The notes: a model not told the origin generated them from the letters alone. 8,610 bases of DNA from Syntrophaceae bacterium UBA5744 (GCA_002419215.1 DIFQ01000098.1:32362-40971); one strand, 5' to 3'; positions 1-7,448 are shown, counted from the first letter of the stretch. Translations and numbers: made by a program.

Positions 1-334
1 GATGGCGCCGGTCGGGGCGTCGAGCGTGAATGACCGGAAGACCGGCTTTTCGCTCTGAGCATCCGAATATAAAGATCCTTCATGAAGAACATGCGGTTCG
101 AGTTGCCGGAGTATTCTATGACGGAAAAGGGTATCTGAGTACGACCGGCTCAGACGGATGTTCGTTGCTGTCGGCATGGAATCCGTGTCAAGAAACACAA
201 AACAGATGTATGGCTGAGCCGTTCGGATCGTTTTCCGGCAAGTGTGGATCGATTCAGGTTCGTTGATGTTTCGCCTGAATAACTGGTGCAGATAATTTCT
301 GAATCGGTCTGTCGGTCTGAACATATTTACAGGA
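1..334. other. Intergenic stretch without a supportable gene
   Basis: I see no convincing gene here. The only longer open frame (30-266, plus) has no ribosome binding site and a composition unlike a protein. Short frames run in from the left edge and stop at base 33 (frame 1) and base 58 (frame 2). Either could be the tail of an upstream gene, but they are too short to judge. Small structures are visible: TTCAGG at 253-258 pairs with CCTGAA at 274-279 around a 15-base loop, and there is an 8-base tandem repeat (CGGTCTGT, then CGGTCTG) at 305-319. Neither has a T-tract, so neither is called a terminator. Confidence 0.5.
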
Positions 335-799
335 TCACGTGGAATAGATGCATTCTGAAATTCCGTCGATGATTCTTAAAAATACTTCGTCGAGAGAAGA
401 CAGCTGATTAATGTCCGCAAGGAGGGGTGCCACCCGTTCTGCGTCGTACTGGTGGTTTTTGTATGTGGCAACCTCGCCTGTCTGGCTGATGCAGACAACG
501 GGGATGTCCCCCGTTCTCTTCCTGAGATGAAGCATTTCCCCATGGGAAACAAATATTGCCTCTATGGATTTTGAATCCACCGCTTCAATATTTCTTATGC
601 CGTCATACAACGTACCGGCAATCAAGTCACCATACCATTTTGCCTCGAGCTGGACTCCATGAAGTATCTTCTCGAGTTTGCTTGGCAAGCTTATTTTGCT
701 GGTGTGCCCGAATTGGACAGGGGACAATTCGCGATTGGTTAAAAGATAGCCGCCGATTAAACCACCGTCTTTTTCGATGTACGTCATGAAGCCAAACAT
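335..799 (-). CDS. Conserved-looking hypothetical protein, 154 aa
   Basis: I do not recognise a named family. The start is set at the ATG read from 799-797, because a strong GGAGGGGG ribosome binding site lies 5 bases upstream on the minus strand. The frame stays open for 64 more codons upstream, to an ATG at 991, but that extension would translate the ribosome binding site itself and looks non-coding. The protein is soluble, with no signal peptide or membrane segment. The N-terminal part carries a motif GGYLLTN near residues 15-21, followed by P-x-Q-F-G (about 26-30) and an ILHG segment near 45-48. From memory this resembles small uncharacterised bacterial proteins with a similar GYLL...EF...ILYG layout, which is a weak recollection. 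The C-terminal third is acidic and probably helical. The upstream minus-strand neighbour is the AAA ATPase, 219 bases away, so co-transcription is possible but unproven. Codon use is AT-richer than in the genes from 3003 onward. Confidence 0.72.
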   Translation of the reverse strand: MFGFMTYIEKDGGLIGGYLLTNRELSPVQFGHTSKISLPSKLEKILHGVQLEAKWYGDLIAGTLYDGIRNIEAVDSKSIEAIFVSHGEMLHLRKRTGDIPVVCISQTGEVATYKNHQYDAERVAPLLADINQLSSLDEVFLRIIDGISECIYST

Positions 800-1018
800 A
801 AATCCCCCTCCAAATGTGATTTTTGCGCAAGATATTTGACTTGACCTGTTTACGCTGGGTAATTGAACCGTAAAGGGAGGAAGAATGCCCCCGTTATGAT
901 GCCCGCGGGTTTTTTCTCGATCTTCAATGGTGCGCCGTTGAGGCCGGCGGAAGTTATCGGATAGCGCTGCAAGTCTTGAGGGCGAAAACATCCATGACGC
1001 GTTGTTCGTCGAGGCCGA

Positions 1019-2209
1019 TCAAGGGGCGGGATCCGGTTCCTGCTTTTTTTTTGGTTTGAGTAGAATGAGGGGTTGCTTCTTTTTGGCCTTTTTTTGCGGA
1101 ACTACCGCTATCAAGTCCGCCCCTTGCTCCTGCAGTCGAGCCGCCAAAATATCGGACTGACGATCCAGGTTTTTTTTCACCATCTTTAACAGTTGGATCA
1201 TGATTTTATCCCGTTCGTCCCTGTGTCCCTGAAGAGATTCCACCCATTTGCTGATATTTAGAATCCTTTCTTCCTGAGCGGCAAGCTTCTCTTCAAACAC
1301 TTTAAAGCGGCCTTCGAATTCCTGCCTTAACAGCGCTGAGAAAACCGGGGTTGCCGGTTCGTAGATCTTTTCGTCCTCGGGAAGCGAATCCGGCAAGCCT
1401 TTTTTCTTGCCTGGTCTCGCTTGAGCGACTGTGTCGATCAGTACACGGCCAATTATTTTAGTATCATCGGCATATCCGTATACCAATGCTGCATCGCAGA
1501 GCATATTGATGAGCCTCGGGATACCGTGAGAGTGCTCATAGATGGCATCGAGGGCTTCCGTGTCGAAGAGGTCGAGATTCTGCGCACCGGCAACCTTGAG
1601 CCGGTGACGGACGTAGTAATCAACCTGGACTTTGTCAAGGGCATCGAGATGGCAGTATACGGTGATGCGTTGAACAAACTGCTCCAGGCTCTTTCTCTCG
1701 AGCTTTTCCTTCAACTGGGGCTGTCCGACGAGGATCATCTGGAGGAGATGATGCTTTTCAGCCTCCAGATTGGACAGCATGCGGATCTCTTCCAGTGTTT
1801 TTTCCGGAAGATTTTGTGCTTCATCAATGATAAGAATCACTCGCTCCCGTTTCGAGTACTTGTCGAGGAGGTAACTGTAGAGACGAGTGAGCAATACCGA
1901 CTTTTCCGCATTGGCTATTTCCAGATCGAACTCGAGGCAGATCATTCTCAGCAGTTCCTGGAATTGGACGAGCGTGTTGTTGATAATCCCCACGTGAATA
2001 CTCTGGGGGATTTTGCGAAGGAGATAATTGATCAGGGTCGTCTTGCCGGAGCCCACTTCGCCGGTCACGACAACAAACCCCTTGCTTTCCTGGATGGCAT
2101 ACTCCAGATGGGTGAATACATTCTCATGGCCCGGGCTCATGTAAAAATAGTCCGGGTCCGGCGTCAGGTTGAAGGGTTTTTCTCTCAGACCGTAAAAAGA
2201 CTCGTACAT
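1019..2209 (-). CDS. ExeA/GspA-type AAA ATPase, PEP-CTERM-locus-like
   Basis: A cytoplasmic P-loop ATPase of 396 residues. The N-terminus (MYESFYGLREKPFNLTPDP) is the signature opening of the ExeA/GspA secretion ATPase family, including the subfamily found at exosortase/PEP-CTERM polysaccharide loci. Walker A is GEVGSGKTT at 50-58 (K56). Walker B is ILIIDE at 125-130 (D129, E130). A sensor-1-like VGQP lies at 161-164, a likely arginine finger at R181, and sensor 2 GIPRLIN at 229-235. The AAA core ends near 265. The remainder is an added tail: an acidic linker, a likely coiled coil at about 297-360, and a lysine-rich end at 373-390. Relatives either assist secretin or pilus assembly through peptidoglycan or serve exopolysaccharide export. 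Which applies here cannot be told, because no exosortase, secretin or glycosyltransferase gene is in the window. The start is the only ATG fitting the family N-terminus; its ribosome binding site (AGAGAA region) is weak. The family call is firm; the specific role is inferred. Confidence 0.9.
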   Translation of the reverse strand: MYESFYGLREKPFNLTPDPDYFYMSPGHENVFTHLEYAIQESKGFVVVTGEVGSGKTTLINYLLRKIPQSIHVGIINNTLVQFQELLRMICLEFDLEIANAEKSVLLTRLYSYLLDKYSKRERVILIIDEAQNLPEKTLEEIRMLSNLEAEKHHLLQMILVGQPQLKEKLERKSLEQFVQRITVYCHLDALDKVQVDYYVRHRLKVAGAQNLDLFDTEALDAIYEHSHGIPRLINMLCDAALVYGYADDTKIIGRVLIDTVAQARPGKKKGLPDSLPEDEKIYEPATPVFSALLRQEFEGRFKVFEEKLAAQEERILNISKWVESLQGHRDERDKIMIQLLKMVKKNLDRQSDILAARLQEQGADLIAVVPQKKAKKKQPLILLKPKKKQEPDPAP

Positions 2210-2446
2210 GTTATTATTCTCTGAATTTTAATTCGTTATTTTTTGCTGCATTCCGGGGAAAAAGCAAGATTTAATTTTGGCCTCAATTCCGATCGGTAGA
2301 AATGAAACGCACTGTGATTGCAGGGGAAAATAAGAACAGGATCGGTAACCGGTTTCGTCCGGCCAGCGAAGTCCGGCGTGTTCGGGTGGCGGCTTCTGCC
2401 GTTTTCAGGCGGCGGAATCAAACATTTCAGGGATATTTCGGCGACA
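2210..2446. other. Divergent intergenic region
   Basis: This lies between the minus-strand ATPase gene and the plus-strand tRNA-Sec region and has no supportable gene. The open frame at 2302-2604 runs through the tRNA-like sequence and is not coding. Features seen are the 12-base dyad GAATTTTAATTC (2223-2234) in the ATPase leader, an AACCGGTT palindrome near 2347-2354, and a direct repeat GTCCGGC at 2357-2363 and 2371-2377. A short hairpin CGGC-TTCT-GCCG followed by four Ts lies near 2390-2405. I could not identify a convincing ATPase promoter. Confidence 0.45.
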
Positions 2447-2485
2447 ATGACACTGGCACGAGTTTCGAGATAAACCTTACGCGTT

Positions 2486-2575
2486 GGAGGTTGCCGGGGT
2501 CGCTGGTGAACCTCTTGGACTTTAAAAGCAAACAGGACTGTTGCAGGCTAAATAAACGAGGTGGGACGCATGGCT
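2486..2575 (+). pseudogene. Decayed tandem copy of tRNA-Sec (selC-like)
   Basis: This segment aligns with the intact tRNA-Sec gene about 182 bases downstream. Shared blocks in order are GGA, GGTC, CTGGTG, CCTC, TGGACTT, AAA, AGGTGGG and CATG. About 33 of the first 45 aligned bases match by eye, and many differences are transitions. The anticodon loop is CTTTAAA (2520-2526), so the anticodon position reads TTA where the intact copy has TCA. A long variable-arm-like hairpin survives (GCAA at 2528-2531 with TTGC at 2541-2544). It cannot form a normal tRNA: two of the five anticodon-stem pairs are lost (2518/2528 and 2519/2527), the T-loop is missing about six bases, and no 3' strand complements the 5' acceptor GGAGGTTG. 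The similarity extends upstream into the promoter (ATGACA at 2447-2452 matching TTGACA of selC). A dead duplicate is the simplest reading; a transcribed tRNA-like RNA is an alternative. Confidence 0.6.
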
Positions 2576-2629
2576 TGCACAAATTGGGGTTACGACGATC
2601 ATGACGCGGGGACGGCTTTAGAGATGACC

Positions 2630-2658
2630 TTGACATTCATCAGTGCCTTCGATATCTT
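2630..2658 (+). promoter_or_regulatory. selC promoter (sigma-70 type)
   Basis: A perfect -35 box TTGACA at 2630-2635 is separated by exactly 17 bases from a -10 box TATCTT at 2653-2658 (4 of 6 match TATAAT). Transcription would start at about 2665, only a few bases before the mature tRNA 5' end at 2668. That position and strength suit a stable RNA gene. Confidence 0.85.
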
Positions 2659-2667
2659 ATGCATCTT

Positions 2668-2765
2668 GGAAGTGCGCAGGTCACTGGTGGGCCTCCTGGA
2701 CTTCAAATCCAGTGTGGGGGGCTGATACCCTCCCAGGTGGGTTCGATTCCCATGCACTTCCGCCA
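2668..2765 (+). tRNA. selC: tRNA-Sec (anticodon TCA)
   Basis: Selenocysteine tRNA that inserts Sec at programmed UGA codons. It is charged with serine by SerRS, converted by SelA and delivered by SelB (family knowledge). It is unusually long, at 98 bases including an encoded CCA. The 8-bp acceptor stem GGAAGTGC (2668-2675) pairs perfectly with GCACTTCC (2754-2761), followed by discriminator G and CCA (2762-2765). The D stem is AGGTC/GGCCT, with loop ACTGGTG. The anticodon stem is CTGGA/TCCAG around loop CTTCAAA (2701-2707), with anticodon TCA at 2703-2705. A long G/C-rich variable arm (about 2713-2734) and the T arm GTGGG-TTCGATT-CCCAT complete the fold. The 8-bp acceptor, long variable arm and UCA anticodon together are diagnostic. 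It implies that selenoproteins and selA/selB/selD exist elsewhere in the genome; none are visible here. It has its own promoter and terminator, so it is a single-gene unit. Confidence 0.97.
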
Positions 2766-2773
2766 GAAACTCC

Positions 2774-2811
2774 AAAGGGTTGGCCCGTCCGGACGGGCCA
2801 ACCCTTTTTTT
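2774..2811 (+). terminator. selC intrinsic terminator
   Basis: A perfect inverted repeat with 17-base arms (2774-2790 and 2791-2807) and no spacer forms a very stable G/C-rich hairpin. It runs into seven Ts at 2805-2811. It starts 8 bases after the encoded CCA of selC. The A-tract on the 5' arm means the hairpin could also act on minus-strand transcripts. Confidence 0.95.
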
Positions 2812-2905
2812 CGGCCGATGCGCAAATATGCAGCCCCGCATCCCGGAGGCATGAGTCGTGAGCGGGGGCATCGGGCTTGCGCGTCTTCGGGCGGAAGCAA
2901 AGGGG

Positions 2906-2934
2906 TTGACCCGCAGAATCACTTCTGTTACTCT
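2906..2934 (+). promoter_or_regulatory. Possible tex promoter
   Basis: TTGACC at 2906-2911 (5 of 6 match the -35 consensus) lies 17 bases before TACTCT at 2929-2934 (3 of 6 match the -10 consensus). It sits about 70 bases upstream of the tex start, downstream of the selC terminator. The -10 box is poor, so this is a candidate only. Confidence 0.35.
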
Positions 2935-3002
2935 TCACCGCGGCAAGTCTCCGCTCGGCAGAAGGGGGCCTTGCCTTTTGATTTTTTTCTCGCGAGGTGA
3001 TC

Positions 3003-5306
3003 ATGCAGGACCGCCACATCGCAAAGATTGCAGTCGAACTGAGCCTGGCTCCCGGCCAGGTGCAGGCCGTTGCCGGCCTTCTCGGCGAGGGGGGCACGGT
3101 TCCCTTCATCGCCCGTTACCGCAAGGAGGCCACGGGCTCGCTCGACGAGGTGGCCATTGCCACGATCCGCGACCGCCTGGAGCAGCTCGCCGAGCTCGAC
3201 AAGCGTCGCGAGGCGATTCTGAAATCCCTCGAAGAGAGGCAGCTCCTGACGGAGGAATTGAACGGGAAAATCCGTGCCGCCGAGACGATGGCGGTGCTCG
3301 AGGACATCTATCTGCCCTTCCGGCCGAAACGCCGCACGCGGGCCACCATCGCCAGGGAAAAGGGCCTCGAGCCCCTTGCCGCTGTCCTCTTTGCCCAGCG
3401 AGACGGCACGGACCCCGCCGCCGAGGCCGCCGCCTTTGTCGACGCGGAAAAGGGCGTCGAGTCCGTCGAGGACGCCCTGGCCGGCGCCCGGGACATCATC
3501 GCCGAGTGGGTCAACGAAAACCAGGAGGCCCGCGCCAAGATGCGCGATCTCTTCGCCGCAAAGGGCCTGTTCAAATCGAAGGTCATCGCCGACAAGGAGG
3601 CCGAGGGGGCGAAGTATCGCGACTACTTCGAGTGGGAGGAGCCCGTCGCCAGGGCGCCCTCGCACCGGGTGCTCGCCATGCGCCGCGGCGAAAACGAGAA
3701 GGTCCTCACCCTGCTCATCGCGCCGCCGGAAGAAGACGCCCTCAGGCTCCTCGAGGGACAGTTCATCACGGGGAAGGGCCCCGCCTCGGAGCAGGTCCGG
3801 GAAGCCGTCCACGACAGCTACAAGCGCCTGCTTTGCTGGTCCATGGAGACGGAGACCCGGCTCGAGACGAAGAAGCGCGCCGACGAGGCCGCAATCCGCG
3901 TCTTTGCCGACAACCTGCGGCAGCTGCTGCTGGCCCCGCCCCTGGGGCAGAAGAGCGTCATGGCCATCGACCCCGGCTTCCGCACGGGCTGCAAGGTGGT
4001 CTGTCTCGACCGGCAGGGAAAGCTCCTTCACAACGACACGATCTACCCCCACTTCTCCGAGGAGGGAAAGGTCAAGGCCGCCGAGACGCTTCGTCTCCTC
4101 GCGGAGCGATTCTCCGTCGAGGCCATCGCCGTGGGCAACGGCACGGCGGGCCGCGAGACGGAGGCCTTCGTCCGGGCGCTCGGTCTTCCGGACATCCCGG
4201 TCATCATGGTCAACGAGAGCGGCGCCTCGGTCTATTCCGCCTCGCAGGTTGCCCGCGACGAGTTTCCCGATCAGGACGTGACGGTGCGCGGCTCCGTCTC
4301 CATCGGCCGCAGGCTCGTGGACCCGCTGGCCGAGCTCGTCAAGATCGACCCCAAGGCGATCGGCGTGGGGCAGTACCAGCACGACGTCGACCAGGGGGCC
4401 CTCAAGCGGAGCCTCGACGACGTCGTGTCGAGCTGCGTCAACGCCGTGGGCGTCGAGGTCAACACGGCAAGCCCACAGCTTCTGACCTACGTCTCGGGCC
4501 TGGGGCCGCAGCTTGCCGCGAACATCGTCGCGTACCGAAATGCGAACGGCCCCTTTGCCGCGAGAGAGAGCCTCCGGAAGGTTCCGCGCCTCGGCCCCAA
4601 GGCCTTCGAGCAGGCGGCGGGCTTTCTGCGCATCCGCGACGGGGCAAACCCGCTCGACGCCAGCGCCGTCCACCCCGAGAGCTACCCCGTCGTCGAGGCC
4701 ATGGCCAGGGACCTTTCCTGTTCCGTCGTGGATCTCGTGACGGACGAGTCGAAACGAAAAATCATCGACATCGCGAAGTACGTGACGGAGAAAGTGGGCA
4801 TCCCCACGCTGAAGGACATCATGGACGAGCTGGCCAAGCCCGGCCGCGACCCCCGCGAAAAGTTCGAGTCCGTCACCTTCACCGAGGGCATCGAGAAGCT
4901 CGACGATCTCAGGCCCGGGATGAAGCTTCCCGGTGTCGTGACCAACGTGACGGCCTTCGGCGCCTTCGTGGACGTGGGCGTCCACCAGGACGGCCTCGTC
5001 CACGTGAGCCAGCTTGCCGACCGCTACGTCTCCGACCCCAACCAGGTGGTGAAAGTCGCCCAGCGAGTCGAGGTGACCGTTCTCGACGTGGACCTGGATC
5101 GGAAGCGGATCTCGCTTTCCATGAAGCAGGGCGCAACGGGCGAGAGGAAGGAAGCGGCTGCCGGGCCCCCCGCGGAAAGAGCTCCCCGGGATCCGCGCCG
5201 GCCGGACAAACCGCGGCAGGACAGACAAAAACAGGACAAGAAGAAGCCCGAGCCCGCCCCTTTCAACAACCCCTTCGCCCGGGCCTTTGGGAAAGACAAG
5301 AAGTGA
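3003..5306 (+). CDS. tex: Tex family RNA-binding transcription accessory protein
   Basis: A 767-residue Tex protein, matching the usual family length (about 770-780). Tex is a cytoplasmic nucleic-acid-binding protein linked to transcription and related to eukaryotic Spt6. Domains in order: an N-terminal helical Tex region (residues 1-190, with the family motif VPFIARYRKEATGSLDE near 35-50); a YqgF/RNase-H-like fold with AIDPGFRTGCK (D323) and VGNGTAGRE (377-385); two helix-hairpin-helix units near 490-520 and 525-545; and an S1 RNA-binding domain at 637-708 (GVVTNVTAFGAFVDVGVHQD). It ends in a proline- and lysine-rich tail of about 60 residues. I chose ATG 3003 because GAGGTG (2994-2999) lies just upstream; a GTG two codons earlier (2997) is possible but would overlap that site. 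The stop overlaps a 9-bp tandem repeat. The regulator gene follows after 55 bases with no obvious terminator between, so read-through is likely. The family call is secure. Confidence 0.97.
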   Translation: MQDRHIAKIAVELSLAPGQVQAVAGLLGEGGTVPFIARYRKEATGSLDEVAIATIRDRLEQLAELDKRREAILKSLEERQLLTEELNGKIRAAETMAVLEDIYLPFRPKRRTRATIAREKGLEPLAAVLFAQRDGTDPAAEAAAFVDAEKGVESVEDALAGARDIIAEWVNENQEARAKMRDLFAAKGLFKSKVIADKEAEGAKYRDYFEWEEPVARAPSHRVLAMRRGENEKVLTLLIAPPEEDALRLLEGQFITGKGPASEQVREAVHDSYKRLLCWSMETETRLETKKRADEAAIRVFADNLRQLLLAPPLGQKSVMAIDPGFRTGCKVVCLDRQGKLLHNDTIYPHFSEEGKVKAAETLRLLAERFSVEAIAVGNGTAGRETEAFVRALGLPDIPVIMVNESGASVYSASQVARDEFPDQDVTVRGSVSIGRRLVDPLAELVKIDPKAIGVGQYQHDVDQGALKRSLDDVVSSCVNAVGVEVNTASPQLLTYVSGLGPQLAANIVAYRNANGPFAARESLRKVPRLGPKAFEQAAGFLRIRDGANPLDASAVHPESYPVVEAMARDLSCSVVDLVTDESKRKIIDIAKYVTEKVGIPTLKDIMDELAKPGRDPREKFESVTFTEGIEKLDDLRPGMKLPGVVTNVTAFGAFVDVGVHQDGLVHVSQLADRYVSDPNQVVKVAQRVEVTVLDVDLDRKRISLSMKQGATGERKEAAAGPPAERAPRDPRRPDKPRQDRQKQDKKKPEPAPFNNPFARAFGKDKK

Positions 5307-5333
5307 AAGAAGTGAAGGAAGTGAAAAAAGTGC
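5300..5333 (+). repeat. 9-bp tandem repeat over the tex stop codon
   Basis: Three units GAAGTGAAA / GAAGTGAAG / GAAGTGAAA at 5300-5326 are followed by a partial unit AAAGTG. The tex TGA (5304-5306) lies in the first unit. The purine-only strand bias and unit length suggest slippage expansion at the gene end. Confidence 0.85.
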
Positions 5334-5361
5334 TTAACGGGGTGCGTCCCGAGGTTTTCTC

Positions 5362-7431
5362 ATGAAAGTATCGAACATCGTCGTTTCCGTCCCGCTTCTG
5401 TCGCCCAACGACACGATCGGCACGGCCCTCACGGTCATGCACGCCAAGAACGTGGATATTGCCCCTGTCGCCGATCGGCAAAACGGTCCTGTCGGTGCCG
5501 TGACCCGGAACGACCTGTTGTCGGCCCTGCGCGGCGGGGCCTTCATGACCGCAACCATCGCCGACCGGATCTCCCGCGTTGCAGAGAGCCTGTCGCCGGA
5601 CGATGAGATCGCCGGACTTCCCGGGGCCGGCGTCCCGGCCCTTGTCCTGGACGGGGACGGCGCGCTCGTCGGTGTCGTCTCCCTGGAAGCCTATGCGGAG
5701 GCGCTTCGGGCCTGCATCACGGAGTTCCGCGCCGAGGTCTCGTCGATTATGAACTCCGCCGAGTGCGGCATCATCGCCATCGACGAAAACGGGATCATCG
5801 TCGTGGTCAACCGGCTCGCGGAGGACTTGCTCGGCATCCGTTCGATCGAGTCCATCGGCCGCCACATCCTGGACGTCATCCCCAACACGCGGCTGATGGA
5901 AATCATGAAATCGGGAAAGCCGCTGACGGGACAGACGTTCCAGGGCCGCAGAGCGCCCCTGCTTGTCAACTACGCGCCCGTCATCCGCGACGGCAGGGTC
6001 GTGGGAGCCGTGAGCGTCTTTCAGGATTTCTCCCGCGTCGAGGAGATCTCCCACGAGCTGGGTATCGTCAAGGGCCTCAACCGCGAGCTCGAGTCCATCA
6101 TCCACTCCTCCTATGACGGCATCTGGATCACCGACGCCGAGGGCCGCGTGCTGGACATCAACGAGGCCTACGAGCGGATCACGGGGATCCGGGCCAGTGA
6201 GGTCCTTGGCCTCACGATGCAGGAACTGGTCGACAGGGGCTATTTCGACCAGTCCGTGACGGTTCTGGTCATGAAGGAGCTCAGGAGCATCACGATCAAC
6301 CAGACCGTCAGGGGCAAGAAGCAGATCCTCGTCACGGGAAACCCGATCTTCGACGAAAACGGCAAACTCTACCGCGTCGTCACCAATGTCCGCGACGTCA
6401 CGGAGCTGGTCAGCCTTCGCGAACAGCTCACGCGGGAAAAGGAGCAGAGCCGCAAGTACGAGGCCGAACTGACGCACTTGCGATCCCTTCAGGTGCGGGA
6501 CTCGTGCCTCGTGTTCCGCAGCAAGCCGATGGCGCAGATCGTCGAGCTTGCGGGGAAAATGGCCGAGGTGGACTCCACGCTGCTGATCACGGGCGAGTCC
6601 GGTACGGGCAAGGAGCTGGTCGCCAAGCTCGTCCACCGGCAGGGCATGGGCGACGCGAGCCCCTTCATCAGCATCAACTGCGCCGCCATCCCGGAGCAGC
6701 TCCTCGAGAGCGAGCTCTTCGGCTACGAGGGGGGCGCCTTCACGGGGGCGAAAAAGGAGGGCAAGCCGGGTCTTTTCGAGCTGGCCCACAAGGGAACTCT
6801 CTTTCTCGACGAGGTGGCGGAGCTGCCGCTCTCCCTCCAGGTGAAGATCCTGCGGGCCATCCAGGACAAGGCGATCACCCGGGTGGGCGCCACGAAGGCG
6901 ATCCCCGTCAACGTCCGGATCATTGCCGCCACCAACCGCGACCTCGCGAAGATGCTCCGCGAGGGCACCTTCCGCGAGGACCTCTATTACAGGCTCATGG
7001 TGGTGCCCCTTCACGTGCATCCTCTGCGCGATCGCAAGGATGACATCCCCCTTCTCGTCCGGTACTTCCTCGACGAGTTCAACCGGCATTTCGGTTATGA
7101 GAAGACGCTCTCGCCGGAGGTCCTGGACAAGCTCGTCCATTACGACTGGCCCGGAAACGTCCGGGAGCTGAAAAACGTCATCGAGCGGATGATCGTCATG
7201 TCGCCGGGAAGCGAGATCGGCATGGAGAGCCTGCCCGACTCGATCCACGCGAAGCGTCGCCTGCCCGCGAAGGGGGCGCACCTGAAGGATGCCGTCGAGG
7301 AGACGGAGCGATACCTCATCGAGGAGGCATACCGGGAGCTTCGATCCTGGAAAAAAGTGGCGGAGGCGCTTGGCGTCGACCGCACAACGATATTCAGAAA
7401 AGCAACGAAATACCATTTATTGGAAGGGTAG
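5362..7431 (+). CDS. Sigma-54-dependent activator (CBS-CBS-PAS-PAS-AAA+-HTH)
   Basis: A 689-residue bacterial enhancer-binding protein that would remodel sigma-54 RNA polymerase by ATP hydrolysis. A pair of CBS domains covers 1-117 (such pairs usually bind adenosine nucleotides). Two PAS sensor domains cover about 118-232 and 238-350, followed by a short coiled linker to about 380. The AAA+ domain (about 383-620) has Walker A GESGTGKE at 411-418 (K417), an intact sigma-54 contact loop GAFTGA at 458-463, and Walker B GTLFLDE with D483/E484. It also has RIIAATNRD and the sensor-2 region WPGNVREL. A Fis-type helix-turn-helix closes the protein (about 645-689, VAEALGVDRTTIFRKATKYH). There is no response-regulator receiver domain, so control is by ligand rather than phosphorelay. 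The start is ATG 5362 with GAGG at 5351-5354. It lies 55 bases after tex and directly upstream of the dehydratase gene, whose promoter region has repeated dyads and a -24 element. It is therefore the likely activator of that gene. The effector is unknown. Confidence 0.95.
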   Translation: MKVSNIVVSVPLLSPNDTIGTALTVMHAKNVDIAPVADRQNGPVGAVTRNDLLSALRGGAFMTATIADRISRVAESLSPDDEIAGLPGAGVPALVLDGDGALVGVVSLEAYAEALRACITEFRAEVSSIMNSAECGIIAIDENGIIVVVNRLAEDLLGIRSIESIGRHILDVIPNTRLMEIMKSGKPLTGQTFQGRRAPLLVNYAPVIRDGRVVGAVSVFQDFSRVEEISHELGIVKGLNRELESIIHSSYDGIWITDAEGRVLDINEAYERITGIRASEVLGLTMQELVDRGYFDQSVTVLVMKELRSITINQTVRGKKQILVTGNPIFDENGKLYRVVTNVRDVTELVSLREQLTREKEQSRKYEAELTHLRSLQVRDSCLVFRSKPMAQIVELAGKMAEVDSTLLITGESGTGKELVAKLVHRQGMGDASPFISINCAAIPEQLLESELFGYEGGAFTGAKKEGKPGLFELAHKGTLFLDEVAELPLSLQVKILRAIQDKAITRVGATKAIPVNVRIIAATNRDLAKMLREGTFREDLYYRLMVVPLHVHPLRDRKDDIPLLVRYFLDEFNRHFGYEKTLSPEVLDKLVHYDWPGNVRELKNVIERMIVMSPGSEIGMESLPDSIHAKRRLPAKGAHLKDAVEETERYLIEEAYRELRSWKKVAEALGVDRTTIFRKATKYHLLEG

Positions 7432-7448
7432 TTGCGGGAATGCACATG

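Noticed and set aside
36..57. Terminator-like CCGG-AAGA-CCGG with four Ts near the left edge
   Set aside because: The stem is only 4 bp and the T-tract is short; no upstream gene could be confirmed.
250..337. Selenocysteine read-through at the TGA ending the 335-799 gene (the frame stays open about 27 codons more)
   Set aside because: No SECIS-like hairpin just after the TGA, and the extension does not look like protein.
800..991. N-terminal extension of the 335-799 gene
   Set aside because: It would translate the strong ribosome binding site, and it has an irregular composition and no ribosome binding site of its own.
2528..2600. Cyclic-di-GMP riboswitch (GCAAAC and GGGACGCA blocks)
   Set aside because: Spacing between the blocks is about twice that of the known class and the following conserved helix is missing; similarity to selC explains the segment better.
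2302..2604. 100-codon open frame on the plus strand
   Set aside because: It runs through the tRNA-Sec-like copy, with no ribosome binding site and no protein character.
2928..5228. Long minus-strand open frame opposite tex, and a plus-strand open frame (2858-5365) in a second frame
   Set aside because: Both are shadows of high-G+C tex codons; the translations are arginine-, proline- or leucine-rich with no domain, and tex fully explains the region.
5263..7416. 717-codon minus-strand open frame opposite the activator
   Set aside because: Antisense shadow of a high-G+C gene; the plus-strand protein has complete CBS, PAS, AAA+ and helix-turn-helix domains.
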